Below are positions 19,173 to 32,300 of a stretch of DNA of 64,000 bases, piece by piece. The notes beneath the pieces are model-generated. The model had not been told where the DNA came from. It searched no databases and saw only the letters and a program-made list of their open reading frames with translations. The position numbers were made by a program, and so were the translations under genes. The DNA is from Mactra quadrangularis. Lineage: Eukaryota; Mollusca; Bivalvia; Venerida; Mactridae. Within the stretch, counting starts at the first letter, position 1. Each line of letters starts with the position of its first letter. The DNA lies in assembly GCA_025267735.1 (NCBI GenBank), contig CM046303.1, positions 35,470,380 through 35,534,379 of the forward strand, in the 5' to 3' direction.

Positions 19173-21655
19173 CTAAAAAAGAAAGTATATATTAATGAAT
19201 AATTTAATATTACATTTTTTGTGTGAATTTAAACTATACTGAATGTGTGAATATTTAGGCCAATAACATTCTGTATATATTGTGATACTTCTTTAAAACT
19301 CTACTTGTATTTTTCTAAGAATGATAATGTTTTAACTTTTTCTTTATTTTTCCATGAGCAGTCTGCTCTAATTGTTTTAACTAGTTTTATTAACGTGATA
19401 AACATGATTTCTCAGATTTATGTTTAAAATTTATTTTGAAATAGATAAGTTAGAGCCGGCTAACCGGCAAAATCATGTATTTTTTGTGTAGTTATGAGAT
19501 CAGTTCTCTCCAAATCTGATTTGGATGGAATTCTTTTCATTTAAACTATATCTTATTAGTCACACTTTTGTGTTCCTTTACATCATCATTATTTTATTTA
19601 TTTTCTATCTTATGGCAGTTTTTAGGCCTTGGCCAAGATCAACAGTTACCTCATAAATGTTTAACAATGTTTTATATTGTATACTTGTTCATGAAAAAAT
19701 ATGCTATTTTTCTTTATTTTAATTCAATTGTCTTTCCTTAAATCAATGTGATAAATTAAACATATATTTTTATTTGTTTCTTGATACATGTATATGTAAT
19801 GTATTGATTGTAATTTTAATGTAATGTTTTCATTTTTAGTCTGTTTGTTTGATTTTTATTGGATAGTCTTGTTTTGTCGGACAATAGCAATAAGCTAGTG
19901 TTATGTGGTTAATTATTACCGACTCTAAATTAAGATTATCATATCTTATAGCCTACATTATACTAACTATGGTCTACAACATTAGTGGTTGTCCGGTTGC
20001 ACAGGACAACCACTATTTAGTTTGGGCAACCAACAATTTCATTTTGGCAACCAACATTCTGCAAATAGGATAGCTCTATAGTGCTTGCTCTTAAAATGAT
20101 CTGTATGGACACAGGGTCGGATCCAGAGGGGTCCTTAGTGGGGGGGGGCACGTTGGGGTGGGTCAGGGAGGGGTATCCCCTCCGGAAGATGTGGAAAAAT
20201 TTTGAATTTTTGCATGTCAAAATGTTCACATCTGTCAGCACTTTTAAACTCTCTTTAAAAGGAAAACATGAAGCTAAAACTTGTTAAATTATCACCACAC
20301 TCTTACGAAAAAAATCAATGCCTGCCCATAAAAAACATTATGCAAATCCGATTACTTTTGCTAAATCCAGTGTTAAATCTCAAACACATCAGTGCATGTA
20401 ATACCGCTCCCCTTAAGCTAACTGGTCGGAACGACGGCTGGGTCGGATCTAGAGGGGACATAGTAGGAAGTTAGGGTTGGGGTGGGTTTTTTTGGCATGT
20501 CAAAAATTCAAATCTGAGCACTTTTAAACACCGTTTAAAAGGTAAAAAATGAAGCTTAAACTTGGTAAATTATCATTACATTCTAATGAAAGCATTCTAG
20601 TCGAAACGACAGAGTCTTTGGGATGCTTTGGGAGAGGTATCCCTCCTGACGAAAAAAAAATGTCAAGAAAGCATATTTTAGTACTTCTGGGCACACCTAT
20701 AATTGAGCGCTATAATTGAGGCATTCTAATCGAGGAATTATATCTTTCATGAGCCCGTTTTTGTTCGTTCAGATCTAATTCATTGGCTTGAAAAACCCAT
20801 TCTCGTACCCCATAGTTTTCAAGAAATGAGATTGGATAAAATCCTGATTTACAAAAAATCATCTTTTTTCATATAAAATGCCAATAATTTTATAAAATTG
20901 CACGTGGTAACTGGTATAATTTTCACCGAATGCAATGAGAAAATTCGCCGATTTTACATCCAAAAATCGCCGGTTTAAAATATGTTTTTGTAAATAATTG
21001 GGCTTATTTTATTGTGTTGAAATTCAGCGTTATTGTGAGCTTTTTTCGGACGTTTTAAGCGGATTTACAAGAATGGTTGCTAGAACGATTCAAAACGTGA
21101 CAATCCGCCGATCTGAAGAATCGCTGAAGAATAACATTTTTGGATTCCTTTGGGGGGAAATCATAAGTATTTAAAACACAAATTGATATAAAATAAAAGC
21201 CTATGAATTTATCATTTGATAAAAAAATGTTTAACCATTGATAAATTTTAGTCTTGTTTTTCGAAAGAAAACTTGTGGTAAGATAGGTCACTCAGATTTT
21301 CTCCGTCTAACTTGCTTTGAAAAATGCCGATATGTCTTCCATAAATTATTTATTGATGACGTAGGCTCGGTCACTCTTTAAAAGTTATTCGGAATCTTAA
21401 TACCGTTATTTTTATAAACAACAACATCAGACAGTCGCGCATTTTTTTTCGAAATAAATTAAGTTCGAGTGTCAAAATAATGACATAAAATTAAAAAATG
21501 CACTCGACTAGTTGTCCTTGTCTTTTCGCCGTCTAACTTGCTATGAAAAACGCCGATGATTTCCACTAGTAAACAAGATTATAACATAGTGCTCAGTAAC
21601 CTAATTTAGGCCTCATAAGGTCTAATCTGGGTACGCTGAGATGCTAGAAGGTATC
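19173..21655. other. region upstream of PRIMPOL start: intron of its 5'UTR plus repeats
   Basis: No coding exon is seen. It holds a short repeat with GGTTGTCCGGTTGCACAGGA (19985-20060), whose reverse complement recurs near 61085-61165. It also holds two related G-rich segments at about 20105-20330 and 20440-20600, sharing AGCACTTTTAAAC and a TGAAGCTTAAACTTG-like stretch, a diverged tandem duplication with a period near 325. Confidence 0.5.
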
Positions 21656-21664
21656 AATTTAGAT

Positions 21665-22402
21665 TAGTCCTAAATATAAGACCCTACGTATGTTTTTTAT
21701 CATTTGGACATTTCTCTGTTACGTAGGGTCTTAACGGATAGCTTCAAAAACGCATAGCAAAAATTTTAGTGTACAGACATCGAATCAGGTCTGAACGTTC
21801 TACTCGTTTTAATTCGAAAAATTTGCAATAAAACGATACACCAATAGAAAGATAAACAAAAAATACACATGATAATAGTAAAATTATTTCAAATTCTAAC
21901 CTTAGACAGTCAAATAATCCATTTAAAATCCTTAATTAACGAGAACTTTCAGTTTGTCACAATAACTGTGCGATAATAGCCAAAGCAATCCGAATTCAAA
22001 TTGGGTCACGTGATTTGTAAGAATTGATTTTGAACGAATTTTTAAGGTATGCTATTGAGAGCAAGAACGACAACTCTGTAAAAACAATTCGTTTAACCGA
22101 AGCGACACTTTATTTACCGCTAAGAATTCAGTTCAAAATGGCGGCGAACGGCGACAACCCTGGATAGCAGTAAAAGTAATTAGTGTTTTTGTAAGCGAAA
22201 AACCTGATTAATACCTTTTGATTTATGGAAAGAATAAAAGTAAACTTTTATCTATCGTTTGGTGCTAATTTGACCCATATTCATTTACTTTTTGAAAAAA
22301 ATATTTTGCTATGCGTTTTTGAAGCAATCCGTTAAGACCCTACATAACAGAAAAACGTCCGTATGATAAAATAGTTATGTAGGGTCTTATATTTAGGACT
22401 AC
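21665..22402. mobile_element. foldback-type element with roughly 100-bp TIRs and 9-bp target duplication
   Basis: The left arm (21665-21767) starts TAGTCCTAAATATAAG; the right arm (22300-22401) is its reverse complement with modest divergence. AATTTAGAT flanks the element at 21656-21664 and 22403-22411. A 9-bp target duplication fits Mutator-like (MULE) elements. Each arm also carries its own small palindrome (AAGACCCTACGTA pairing with TACGTAGGGTCTT on the left). No transposase is seen. The 530-bp centre contains promoter-like sequence, listed separately. Confidence 0.8.
22006..22160. promoter_or_regulatory. possible bidirectional promoter core (E-box and YY1-like site)
   Basis: A palindromic E-box TCACGTGA lies at 22006-22013. 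AAAATGGCGGCGAACGGCGAC at about 22136 has the YY1-like AAAATGGCGGC form common at housekeeping gene starts. On the minus strand a good donor (TTAGCG|GTAAAT, near 22122) follows, so a PRIMPOL 5'UTR exon could end here and splice to the acceptor at 19173. This is inference from motifs and spacing only. Confidence 0.35.
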
Positions 22403-22411
22403 AATTTAGAT

Positions 22412-23070
22412 CATTATCTATTTTAAAAGATTGGATGAATGATTTTATAGTAAAATTAATCTAAAAGTCGAGTTGAAATTGCTTTGATGGTGCCGATTTT
22501 GTGAATATTTCATTGTTTGAGTGACAATATATGTGGGGCCAGGTGGGGGGCACGTGCCCCCTGTGCCCCCCCCCCGGTAAAGCCGGGCCTGCGGACAAGG
22601 AATTTAATTTTACATTATGCATTATGTAAAATAAGATTCTGTCTATCTCATAAGAATACTATAATTTTGAATGAAATCACAGAAAAAAGTCGGCTCACTT
22701 AATTTTATGATATTGTTTCAAGAACAAAATAAAATACCTGAAGTATGTTCAATCTTTGACTGAAAGAAAGCTGATCAAAAAACATAATTGATATTCCAGT
22801 ATAAATATGTAGTTATTTCCCGCGTAAATGTCAAACTTTTTAAATGTGTATTATACGACTTAGAAGTCAAAACTGCGGTTCATGAACATTTGAATGTTTT
22901 TTTTTCTGATTGGGACAAATCGATCGATTGCTATATTACTGTCATTTTTCATATTTTGATGTTGCATGATAAAATATTGAAAAATGTTACAAATTTAAAT
23001 TTATTTCATGAATTTTGTCGAAATTCGGTTTCGTACCGGACACTGGGTTTTATCATATTTACAATTCAAG
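22412..23070 (+). other. upstream region of ATAD1
   Basis: It contains a C/G-rich palindromic stretch at about 22537-22590, then AT-rich sequence. No TATA box stands out. The ATG context CAAGATGGCTGCC at 23067-23079 itself resembles a YY1 site, which often lies at the start of TATA-less genes. Confidence 0.4.
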
Positions 23071-23367
23071 ATGGCTGCCCCCGTCAGTTTGGATTTAGTG
23101 AAGGAACGTTTTCATGAATTAATTGACTTTCTGAAGTCAAAAACAAGCGTAGACATTCAACCAGAGCCGTCTATTTTGCCCAACATAACGTCTCAATCAT
23201 CTCATCAAATTGCTGCTGAAACTGTGGCAAGACGCGAGCTTATCGCGAAGTTGATTTCGACACTGCTTGGTACAGCTGCCTCAATTGGACTCACATATTT
23301 CCTCGTCAAATATTTGTCAAATGCATTGGATCCAACTCATAAAGAGAAGCAAAAAGCCAGAGAACGG
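23071..23367 (+). CDS. ATAD1: ATAD1 exon 1, N-terminal extension and membrane anchor
   Basis: Residues 1-99. [20 protein letters not shown] starts an amphipathic, Ser/Gln-containing extension. The membrane segment contains [18 protein letters not shown] and is followed by [13 protein letters not shown], matching human DPTRKQK. The donor is CGG|GTAAGA. The frame is open upstream to 23008, but this ATG has a better context and no family support exists for more residues. Confidence 0.93.
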
Positions 23368-26300
23368 GTAAGATTCTGTTTTAAATGAAGGTCAATAGTC
23401 TTTTATTGGTAAAAATGGAACTTATTTTTCCAAATACAATTTCTAGTTTCAGTTTCACCTTGACCATATATCTATTATCATTCAACATTAGTTAGGTTGC
23501 ATCATGTTTCACTATTTTGTTACAGTAATGTTCTTGGGTTTAATATAATTCTAGAGTAACCAGGTAAAATGATAAGATGATATTTATTGTTGGAACAGTG
23601 TTAAGAAAGTGAGATCAAATCGGCATACTCAAGGTTATTTATTCAACTAGAGGGTTGTTTCCCTTTAGATCATACATGTATAATTTCAACAGTTACGTCA
23701 GGTACAAAAATAACTACTTTGGAAAAACACTATCTGGGGGAAAATTAAGCCACAATTTTGGAAAATTGAGATGTGTTTTTTAATTTAAACAAAGAAATGC
23801 ATTTTTACATGCATAACAGTGAGGCTCTTGAGTGAATCTGTGGATATTTATCAATCTTGATAAATTTTACTGATTTATTCAAGGTTTTCAATCAGTCAGG
23901 ATTTTTTGCCATCAAGTTTGGAAAAGTTTTTTCCATTAAAAATAAGGCTTTCATTTGAACCCTTGGAATACTAATACCTCGGGTTAAATTGCACTACAGA
24001 TCTATTCATTCTTGAGAATTTTTTAAACTTCACAATATGCACAAGTACATCATTTATATTCTCTTCTTTTGTTTATTCAAGTAATGTGTTGCACTAACTG
24101 AATTATATAGTAATACAAAGGTTTATAAGACCACCACAAATCGGACCTTTTTTCATCAGATTTCCTGCTCACTATGAAGCATTAGCATTAAACTATAAAT
24201 ATTATGACAGTGTTTACTCCAAAATCAAAATTTTGGGGGTCATACATGACCCTTATGTTAATAAATTGGGGGTCAAATGGAACTATTAGGGGGTCAGCAC
24301 TTATCCGTTCTTTGATTGAAATTCCTGTAAATAGACAAATCTTTTACATTCTAGGTTTTTGTTATTTATTTAAAGCCAAGCTATGGAACATGTCTTTTAG
24401 TGTTAGAAAGTTAGCTGATGCTTATTTAAGATGGGAGTTAGGAATAGTTACTTGTGATATCTAAAAAAAAATAGTTCAAAGAGCCTAGCAAGGAAGCACA
24501 TGCTTTAAAACAATGGGTCGATGGCAAAAATAATGGGTCCCCCGGATATACAATCAAAAATCAAATTTTAAAAACCTAATAGTACAGTGATCAAAGTGAT
24601 GCACCTCTTTGTGTTGTTTTCATATTTAGGACTGTAGGAAAGTAAAAATTATTAATTAAGTTTCACTGTTTATGAGATCCAGTTTTACGACAAAACAGTC
24701 ACTTGTGTCTTGTAACAAACTGTTTGCATAGGCTTGATTATAGCAGCTTGTGTTTGGACAAAGCTGGGTGTCTTAATTAATGTTGAATGCTTAAATTTGT
24801 TTAATGGTAGTCTTCGACGTAATCCTCTCTCCCGACACCCGAGACAAGTAATATCTCTGCAAAATCTTATTCAGTTGCAATTTTGTTTTTCCGTGTCCAA
24901 CTACTGTTGATATCTGAAAATTTAGTAATTAATACCACGATTTCATTCATTTCGTTATCAAATATTCTCTTATTCAGTGGTTATCAAAAATTCTCAATCT
25001 AGATCAAGAATGCCTCCTTCGACGTTTGCGTATTAATCGTCGTTAAACGACGCTGTTTCAGAGCAGACATCGCGAAATATGACGACATACAATCAGCATC
25101 GTTTAGGTACTTTATTAGGTAATGACATTAGCTCTGACAAGTGCCGGCTTGACACGGATGAAAAAGGCTAGTATAATTTGCTGACGAATGCTACTGGTCG
25201 ATTGCTACCTCCAAATGACGACGATTTTTGGAGTGCGTCACGGAAGACCCCCTAGGTCAAAGCTGACATGAAATGCGCCAAAAACCCAAAACGGGCACTG
25301 GAGAAAACACTGTTATGAATTATGTGTGTTTAATGTTTTAATGAAAATGATGTTTCCTTTGCCCATGTCTTGGAAGGTTAGTTTCAAATTTTGATGTGTT
25401 ATTGATATTTTTTACCTTATATTTTAATCTAGGCTGAGAACATGCTGAAGAAGCTTGGTGTAAAAGATGTGAAGGTATGTTTGAATGTGTAGCCTTACCT
25501 GTTAACTGAATGGTTTCAGAACTAGACTTCATTTATGATTTATCATGATATAATTTACAAATTATCATAATGATATTTCTGTGTTTAACATTTTTAAGTC
25601 ATCATATACATTTAGAGAACATAAAATAATGTTTACAATTTTTGTGCAATGTTAGGTGGGTACAGAGTTTCTGTGTTTAATTCAATTAATGTGTTATATT
25701 CTTACAATTCTCCTTTTTTATACCTTTAGATACAATGATTATTGTTTTATCAATCTAGTTATATCAATTCATTTCAATACCAGATTTTTGTTATCATGAA
25801 AGTTTTGTGTTATACATGTTAAAGATCTGGTTCTCTTTATTGCATTAAGTAAGTATAAATGCACATAATTAAATTTCCATGAAATATTTAATTAAAAATT
25901 TTGATGAAATTTGTTACAGCTTTCAGATTATGAATTATGTATAGCAGCTAATTTAGTAGATCCATTGTCCATGACAGTATCTTGGGATGATATAGGAGGT
26001 CTGGAAGATACAGTTGAACAAATTCAAGATACTGTTATATTTCCATTTAGAAGGAGAGATTTATTCCCTCAATCAAATCTTGTTCAAGCTCCAAAAGGTA
26101 ATATCTACATTGTTTCTATTTTTATTGAATACAGCATAACCTCTGCTGAGCAGCCCTCTACAGAACAAATCCTCTGCGCAACATCAGCTTTTGATATTTC
26201 TCGCAGACGATATTTCAATTGAATTAACCTCTGCAGAGCAACAACCTCTGAACAGCAGCATACTTTAGTTCCTCCCAATGGGTGTTGTTCAAGAGAGGTT

Positions 26301-29300
26301 GTACTGTACTATAACATAAAAGTATGATTTTTATTATGTTAAAACAACTGTTTTATTTGTAAATATTTGCTGTGTGTATATACTGTACATGTTTTTCTTA
26401 ATATTACTTATATTGTATACTGGTATATGTTTAAACGTTGTATAATTCCACCAAACTGTTTTTAATTATGAACTTAGTTAATGCTTGTATAATATTTTGA
26501 CTTGACATCAGACATGATCATTGCTTTTTAGCTCGACTTTACGAAGTAATGTAGAGCTCTCCTACTCGCCCCGGCGTCGGCGTCCGCGTCCACACTTCTG
26601 ATTAAAGTTTTTGTGCAGTAAAATACTTTCTTCTATATCTTTGTTATTTCTTAAGATATTAACTTCAAACTTTAAATATATGTTCCTTACTATCAACCAC
26701 ATCTCATGTGACAAGGTCCATAACTCCAAACACATTTTTTCAAGAATTATCTCCCCTTGAACTGATTGAAGTTTTTGTGCACAGATTAAAGTTTTTGTGC
26801 AGTAAAATACTTTCTTCTGTATCTTTGTTATTTCTTAAGATATTAACTTCAAACTTTAAATATATGTTCCTTTCTATCAACCACATCTCATGTGACATGG
26901 TCCATAACTCCGAATGCATTTTTTTTCAGAATTATCTCCCCTTGAACTTAGAGTTTTCTTTAAAAAATGTTTGTTTTTACTGCAACTGTTTTATTTCTTT
27001 AGGTATTGATTTCAAACTTTAAATATATGTTCCTTATTATCAACCACATCTCATGTGACAAGGTTTATTACTCCGTATACATTATTTTCAAAGTTATCCC
27101 CCTTGAACTTATAGTTTTCTTTAATAAATATTTGTTTTTACTGCAACTGTTTTATTTCTTTAGGTATTGACTTTAAATATATGTTCCTTATTATCAACCA
27201 CATCTCATGTGACAAGGTTCATAACTCCAAATATATTTTTTTCAGAATTATCTCCCCTTGAAATTAGAGTTTTCTTTAAAAAATGTTTGTTTTTACTGCA
27301 ACTGTTTTATTTCTTCAGGTATTGACTTCAAACTTTAGATATATGTTCCTTATTATCAACCACATCTCATGTGACAAGATTCATAACTCCTTATACATTT
27401 TTTCAGAGTTATCCCCCTTCAACTTATAGTTTACTATTTATTTCTTTTTTTTTCTTTGAATTTGTTAAGTTTATATTTTTAAATTTTAAAATATGTATGT
27501 TCCTTATCATCAACCACATCTCCTGTGACAAACACTTACTAAGTCGAGCATGCTGTCTCCTCTGACAGCTCTTGTTATATACCCAATGGTACCTTTGGTC
27601 ATATTGTGTTATGACAATTGTCGTCCGTCTAAATGATTCTTTAAGTAATATTATCGATCTATCTGACCGTTTCAGTGCTGATTTTGAGCCTCATTAGTTC
27701 AGACATTAATATTTTTGTGCTGATTTCAACTCGCGAAAATTTGCGAGCTGAAATAAATGTTACTTGCAATTTTCAAACTTCACTTGCATTTTGTGAGAAT
27801 TAGGGCTTGGGTTTGTGGACTTAATCGTGGACCATATTGAAAATTTGTTTTAGCCAAATATGTTATCAACATTAAATAAAGTCATTATTACTATTAATTA
27901 TTATCTTGACTTGATTAAGTACTACTTAAAATTAATATGATGTATACCTTTCTAAAAGCGGTCATTGATAGGACATCGTAATTCGTATATTGATATATTT
28001 TTATTCTTATTAAAACAGAAGATAATCCTATTGGAATTTAAACCCTACTCGCCCGATCGGACAACTTTTAAGCAATCTTTACTTGCCCAACCGGCAGGAA
28101 CACTCACCATGGCAAGCATTGAATTTAACAACCTTCATACATAATTTACCGCCGCCCGGCTAGCTCAGTTGGTAGCACGCAAGTCTACTGATCTAGGGGT
28201 CGTGGGTTCGATTCCCGGGTGGGGCATTCTTTCGTGGAGCTTGGTCATAAAATTATTTCTACCGCCATTCTCCTTCCTACCAATGATTCTTAATTATGTA
28301 GGGCAGTTGTCAGTCACTGATCAAAGTATGCACTTAGAAGTTGGTTAACAGCTAAATCCAGAGATTTAGCCTTTCCTGGAGGAGTGAGTAGGTTGACTGA
28401 CCGCCGTTATATGACCTATACAATGTGTTGCTATGGCGTTAAACCCTACAAACAAACAAACAAATCATAATTTACTTTATTTCGAAGATAACCTTTATGG
28501 AAATATTTTCGCCACAACCAGTGTTAGTATGCACTAAATGGGTTAGGATATAGAAATATTTCGGACACGAAAATTTAATCAACTGATGTGATTGCTTAGG
28601 CAAGTTCAAGTTGTTTTGTGAGTTAACCTATTCATTAAATTGTTGTTTGAAATGCATACGATATATTAAGCCCGGAACTTTGGTGAGGCAAAAATTCATG
28701 TCCGAATTTCAATCATGGTTCACGAACTCTCGAGAGCTTGGACATTTCTTAAAGCCCTAGTGAGTATCTGAGCTTAAATTAAAGCCTTGTATAGAAATAT
28801 ACAATGATTTATTATGTATCTTCACTGTATAATATATCCTGCCATCAAGCATCCTGAAATTATAACAATCTGTCCAAAAAAAGTCAGGTCAAAACTTCTA
28901 ACATGGTCCTAGAGTGATAGTTGGTACACCATAGCTTTAGTATACCGGTTAGTATTTATTATCTAATTAGTCTTGTATTAAATGTTAAAACATGATCTAA
29001 TACATAAAACTATAAACCGTACATTTCAGGTGTTTTATTATATGGTCCACCTGGATGTGGTAAAACAATGATAGCTAAAGCTACAGCCAAAGCTGCAGGT
29101 AACTTGTTCAAATATTTTCATAGTTTTATCCTTGTCTATTTTTCGCATGTATATCTTTGTATCATTGTAACTGGTGATAGTAACAGATAAAACCTTGTTA
29201 AGGTGTACAATCCCTAACGCCAGGGGTCATGGGTTTGATTCCCGGGCGGGGCATACTTTCGTGCTTTTCTTGGTTATGAAATTATTTCTACGGCCATTCT

Positions 29301-32300
29301 CCTTCCTACCAATGATTCTTAATTATGTAGGGCAGTTGTCAGTCACTGACGAAAGTATGCGCCTAGTAGTTGATAACAGGTAAATCCAGAGATTTAGCCT
29401 TTCCAGGAACAGTGAGTAGGTCATTATATGACCATTACATTTTATTTTATAAATTTACAATGTGTTGCTACAGCTTTAAAACTCAACAAAAATAAAACTT
29501 AACACCACTCACAATTAAAAACTGATTTTGAAAAGTATGACTAATGCTTGGAAATTCGGATATTTTTCTTTCATTACAATATGTTCATCATTTCATATGG
29601 ATTAGATTTGTTACATAGATTGTAATTGCAAAGTTTTTTGATAATAACTGTCATCTGGAGTAAGTAATTACCTCCCTTTCCTACGAACGTGAAACAGTTA
29701 TAAATACGTCAAAAAAAATCTGGGTAGACATACAGGTAATTAAAAAATTAACCTGGTAAAAAAACTTAAAAATACAGTGTAAAAACAAGTGAGGGAATAT
29801 TTTAGCTGTCTTGAAACATAGGTTTTAGTATAGGATTGTATACTATGTAAACAGCTTCTATAGGTCCATCCACAGAAAAAAACATCAAAGAAACACACTT
29901 TTAGTGAACATGTTTTTTGGAATAAAATTTTATGAGCCCAGAAAATGGTACTATCACTTGCAGATAAGCCACAGTAGAACACAAATTGAACATAATCAAC
30001 ATTGATGAAACTAATGTACTTTGTGTGACTTATACACTTCCATGTGATTATATTTTTGTTTGACTTTTAAAGGTGCCAGATTTATAAATCTACAAATATC
30101 ATCATTAGTTGATAAATGGTACGGTGAGTCACAAAAAAGAGCTGAAGCTGTGTTCTCATTGGTTAGTTCTAATCATTTATGCTTTATTTGATTTTGTTGC
30201 TTTATCTTATTGTATATATAATTAAATCATCTTAAAATAATTGAATGGATTCTATAAAGCGTTACCTAAAATTAAAATTTTTGCCAATCATTTTTGCTAC
30301 AAAAATTGCAGTAATTTGAACATGCCTGAAATATTGCCTTTTGTCTCTGCAAATGAATGTATTTTTAATTATTATTTTGTCAAATATATTGCAGACTCAG
30401 TTTTACTGTAGCTGGCAAGTGAATAAAAAGTATTATATGCATATTGAACATTTGTTTTAATTTTCAGGCAATAAAATTACAACCTTCCATTATCTTTATT
30501 GATGAAATTGGTAAGTTACTTAACTATTTTTAAACTATTTAACCAGTATGTTATAAGCTGCCTAGCTAGCTTAATTGGTAGAGCTTAAGTTTTATTATCG
30601 AGGGATCATAGGTTCAATTAACGGCATGGCATACTTAGGCAGAGCTTGGTGATGAAATTATTTCTACAGTCATTCTCCCTCCTATGGCAGTTGTCAGTCA
30701 CTGAGGGAAGTATGCGCCTAGTAACAGGTTAACAAGCTAAATCCAGAGATTTAGCTTTTCAGGAAGTGAGTAGGTTGACTGACTGCCGTTATATGACCTA
30801 TACAATGTTTTGCTACGTTGTTAAACCCAACCAAAATATAAAAATGAAAATTTAACCTATGTATTAGCACCCTTTGATATAAATGTTAGTTAATAGAAGT
30901 ATTTTACTTTGTTATGTAAACTAACTTAATGTCTGTTGCTTTATGCTACACTGTCCAGTTATATCGTGGCAGTCAGTCATCCTACTCATGTTCCCTGGAC
31001 AAACCTAGGTCTTTGAACCCAAGCTTTTAACCTAGTAATTGGCACATATCCTCATTAGTTAAGAAAAAAATGTCCTGCTTGATAAAGAGTCAGCCAGGCG
31101 GTAAAATGGCTGGGGTTTATTGTGACTACAGTAATACCAATTTTATGTTGATAAATTTTCTCATTTCTCCAGATAGATCTATATTAAGTTAACTTCAAAT
31201 CTAATTAAAAACCAATCTAAAATTCTCCGCTAACCTACTCACTTATTTAGATCTGGCTTTTTCGTTATGAGGGTCACATTCAGTTGACCTTTTCTCATTA
31301 TAGCATTCATGACACTATCATTATGTTTAGTAACTTGTTTACATCATGTACATTGCACAATTTGAAATGAGCCATCCAATCGCAGTCTGTGAATAACACC
31401 ACTGTCAAATTAGCTCGCAAACCTCGGTCTAAAAATAGAAATTTATGAAATCAAAATGCCATTAATAGTGTTTTGTCGAGATAAATCCTATGCATTGATT
31501 GGTCAACACTAAGGTCATCTCGAAGTGACCCTCGGAGCGACCCTAAGAGATCCTATTCTACAGGGGTCTGTAGGATATCTGTTTATGGAGATAGTTTAAC
31601 TTCAGAATGTTTTATGTTGTTCAATTTAATTATTTTCAGATTCATTTTTACGATCAAGGACCGGATCAGATCATGAAGCAACACTTATGATTAAAACACA
31701 ATTTATGAGTTTCTGGGATGGTTTGATAACTGATCCATCATGTCAAGTTATGATAATGGGAGCTACAAACAGACCACAAGATGTTGATGCTGCTATATTG
31801 AGAAGAATGCCCTGTACATTTAAAATAGGAATGCCTGTAAGATGTATTTTTATCATAAAGGGTATACGTCTATAACTTACAGATTAACTTGCACAAATTT
31901 CAATTAGTATGAATATAATTATACCTGTTTCTCGTATTCTCGTGGTTTCTCATATTCTCGTAAGTAATGAAAATGGTCCGAACCGACGCTCGCGACAATT
32001 GGTTATATCCGAAAATACGTCAACTTTTTACTCTGATCAATATACTAAAAAACTTCATATTCCTCCCCAGAATAACTGTTTTAACAACTCGTTTTTTTTG
32101 CAAAAGCCGTCAAAAGTAGGTCATGCATCATTATTACATAGATGCTTTGTCACACAAAGGTTAAACCCCAATAAATTCTACATTTGCAGTTCAGAAAGTG
32201 TGTTCCACGTCAATTGAAATAAAAATATTGTTGTGCCTTATTTTGAATCAAAATTGAGCTGTGACCACTGAGTACCACTTAGTTTCACCTCAGTATGGGT

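Noticed and set aside
22140..22168. Short gene starting ATGGCGGCGAACGGC
   Set aside because: A stop comes after nine codons; better explained as a YY1-like promoter site or non-coding 5' sequence.
28154..28226. tRNA gene
   Set aside because: The fold is nearly complete, but the sequence continues into the family B SINE body and has two to three related copies nearby.
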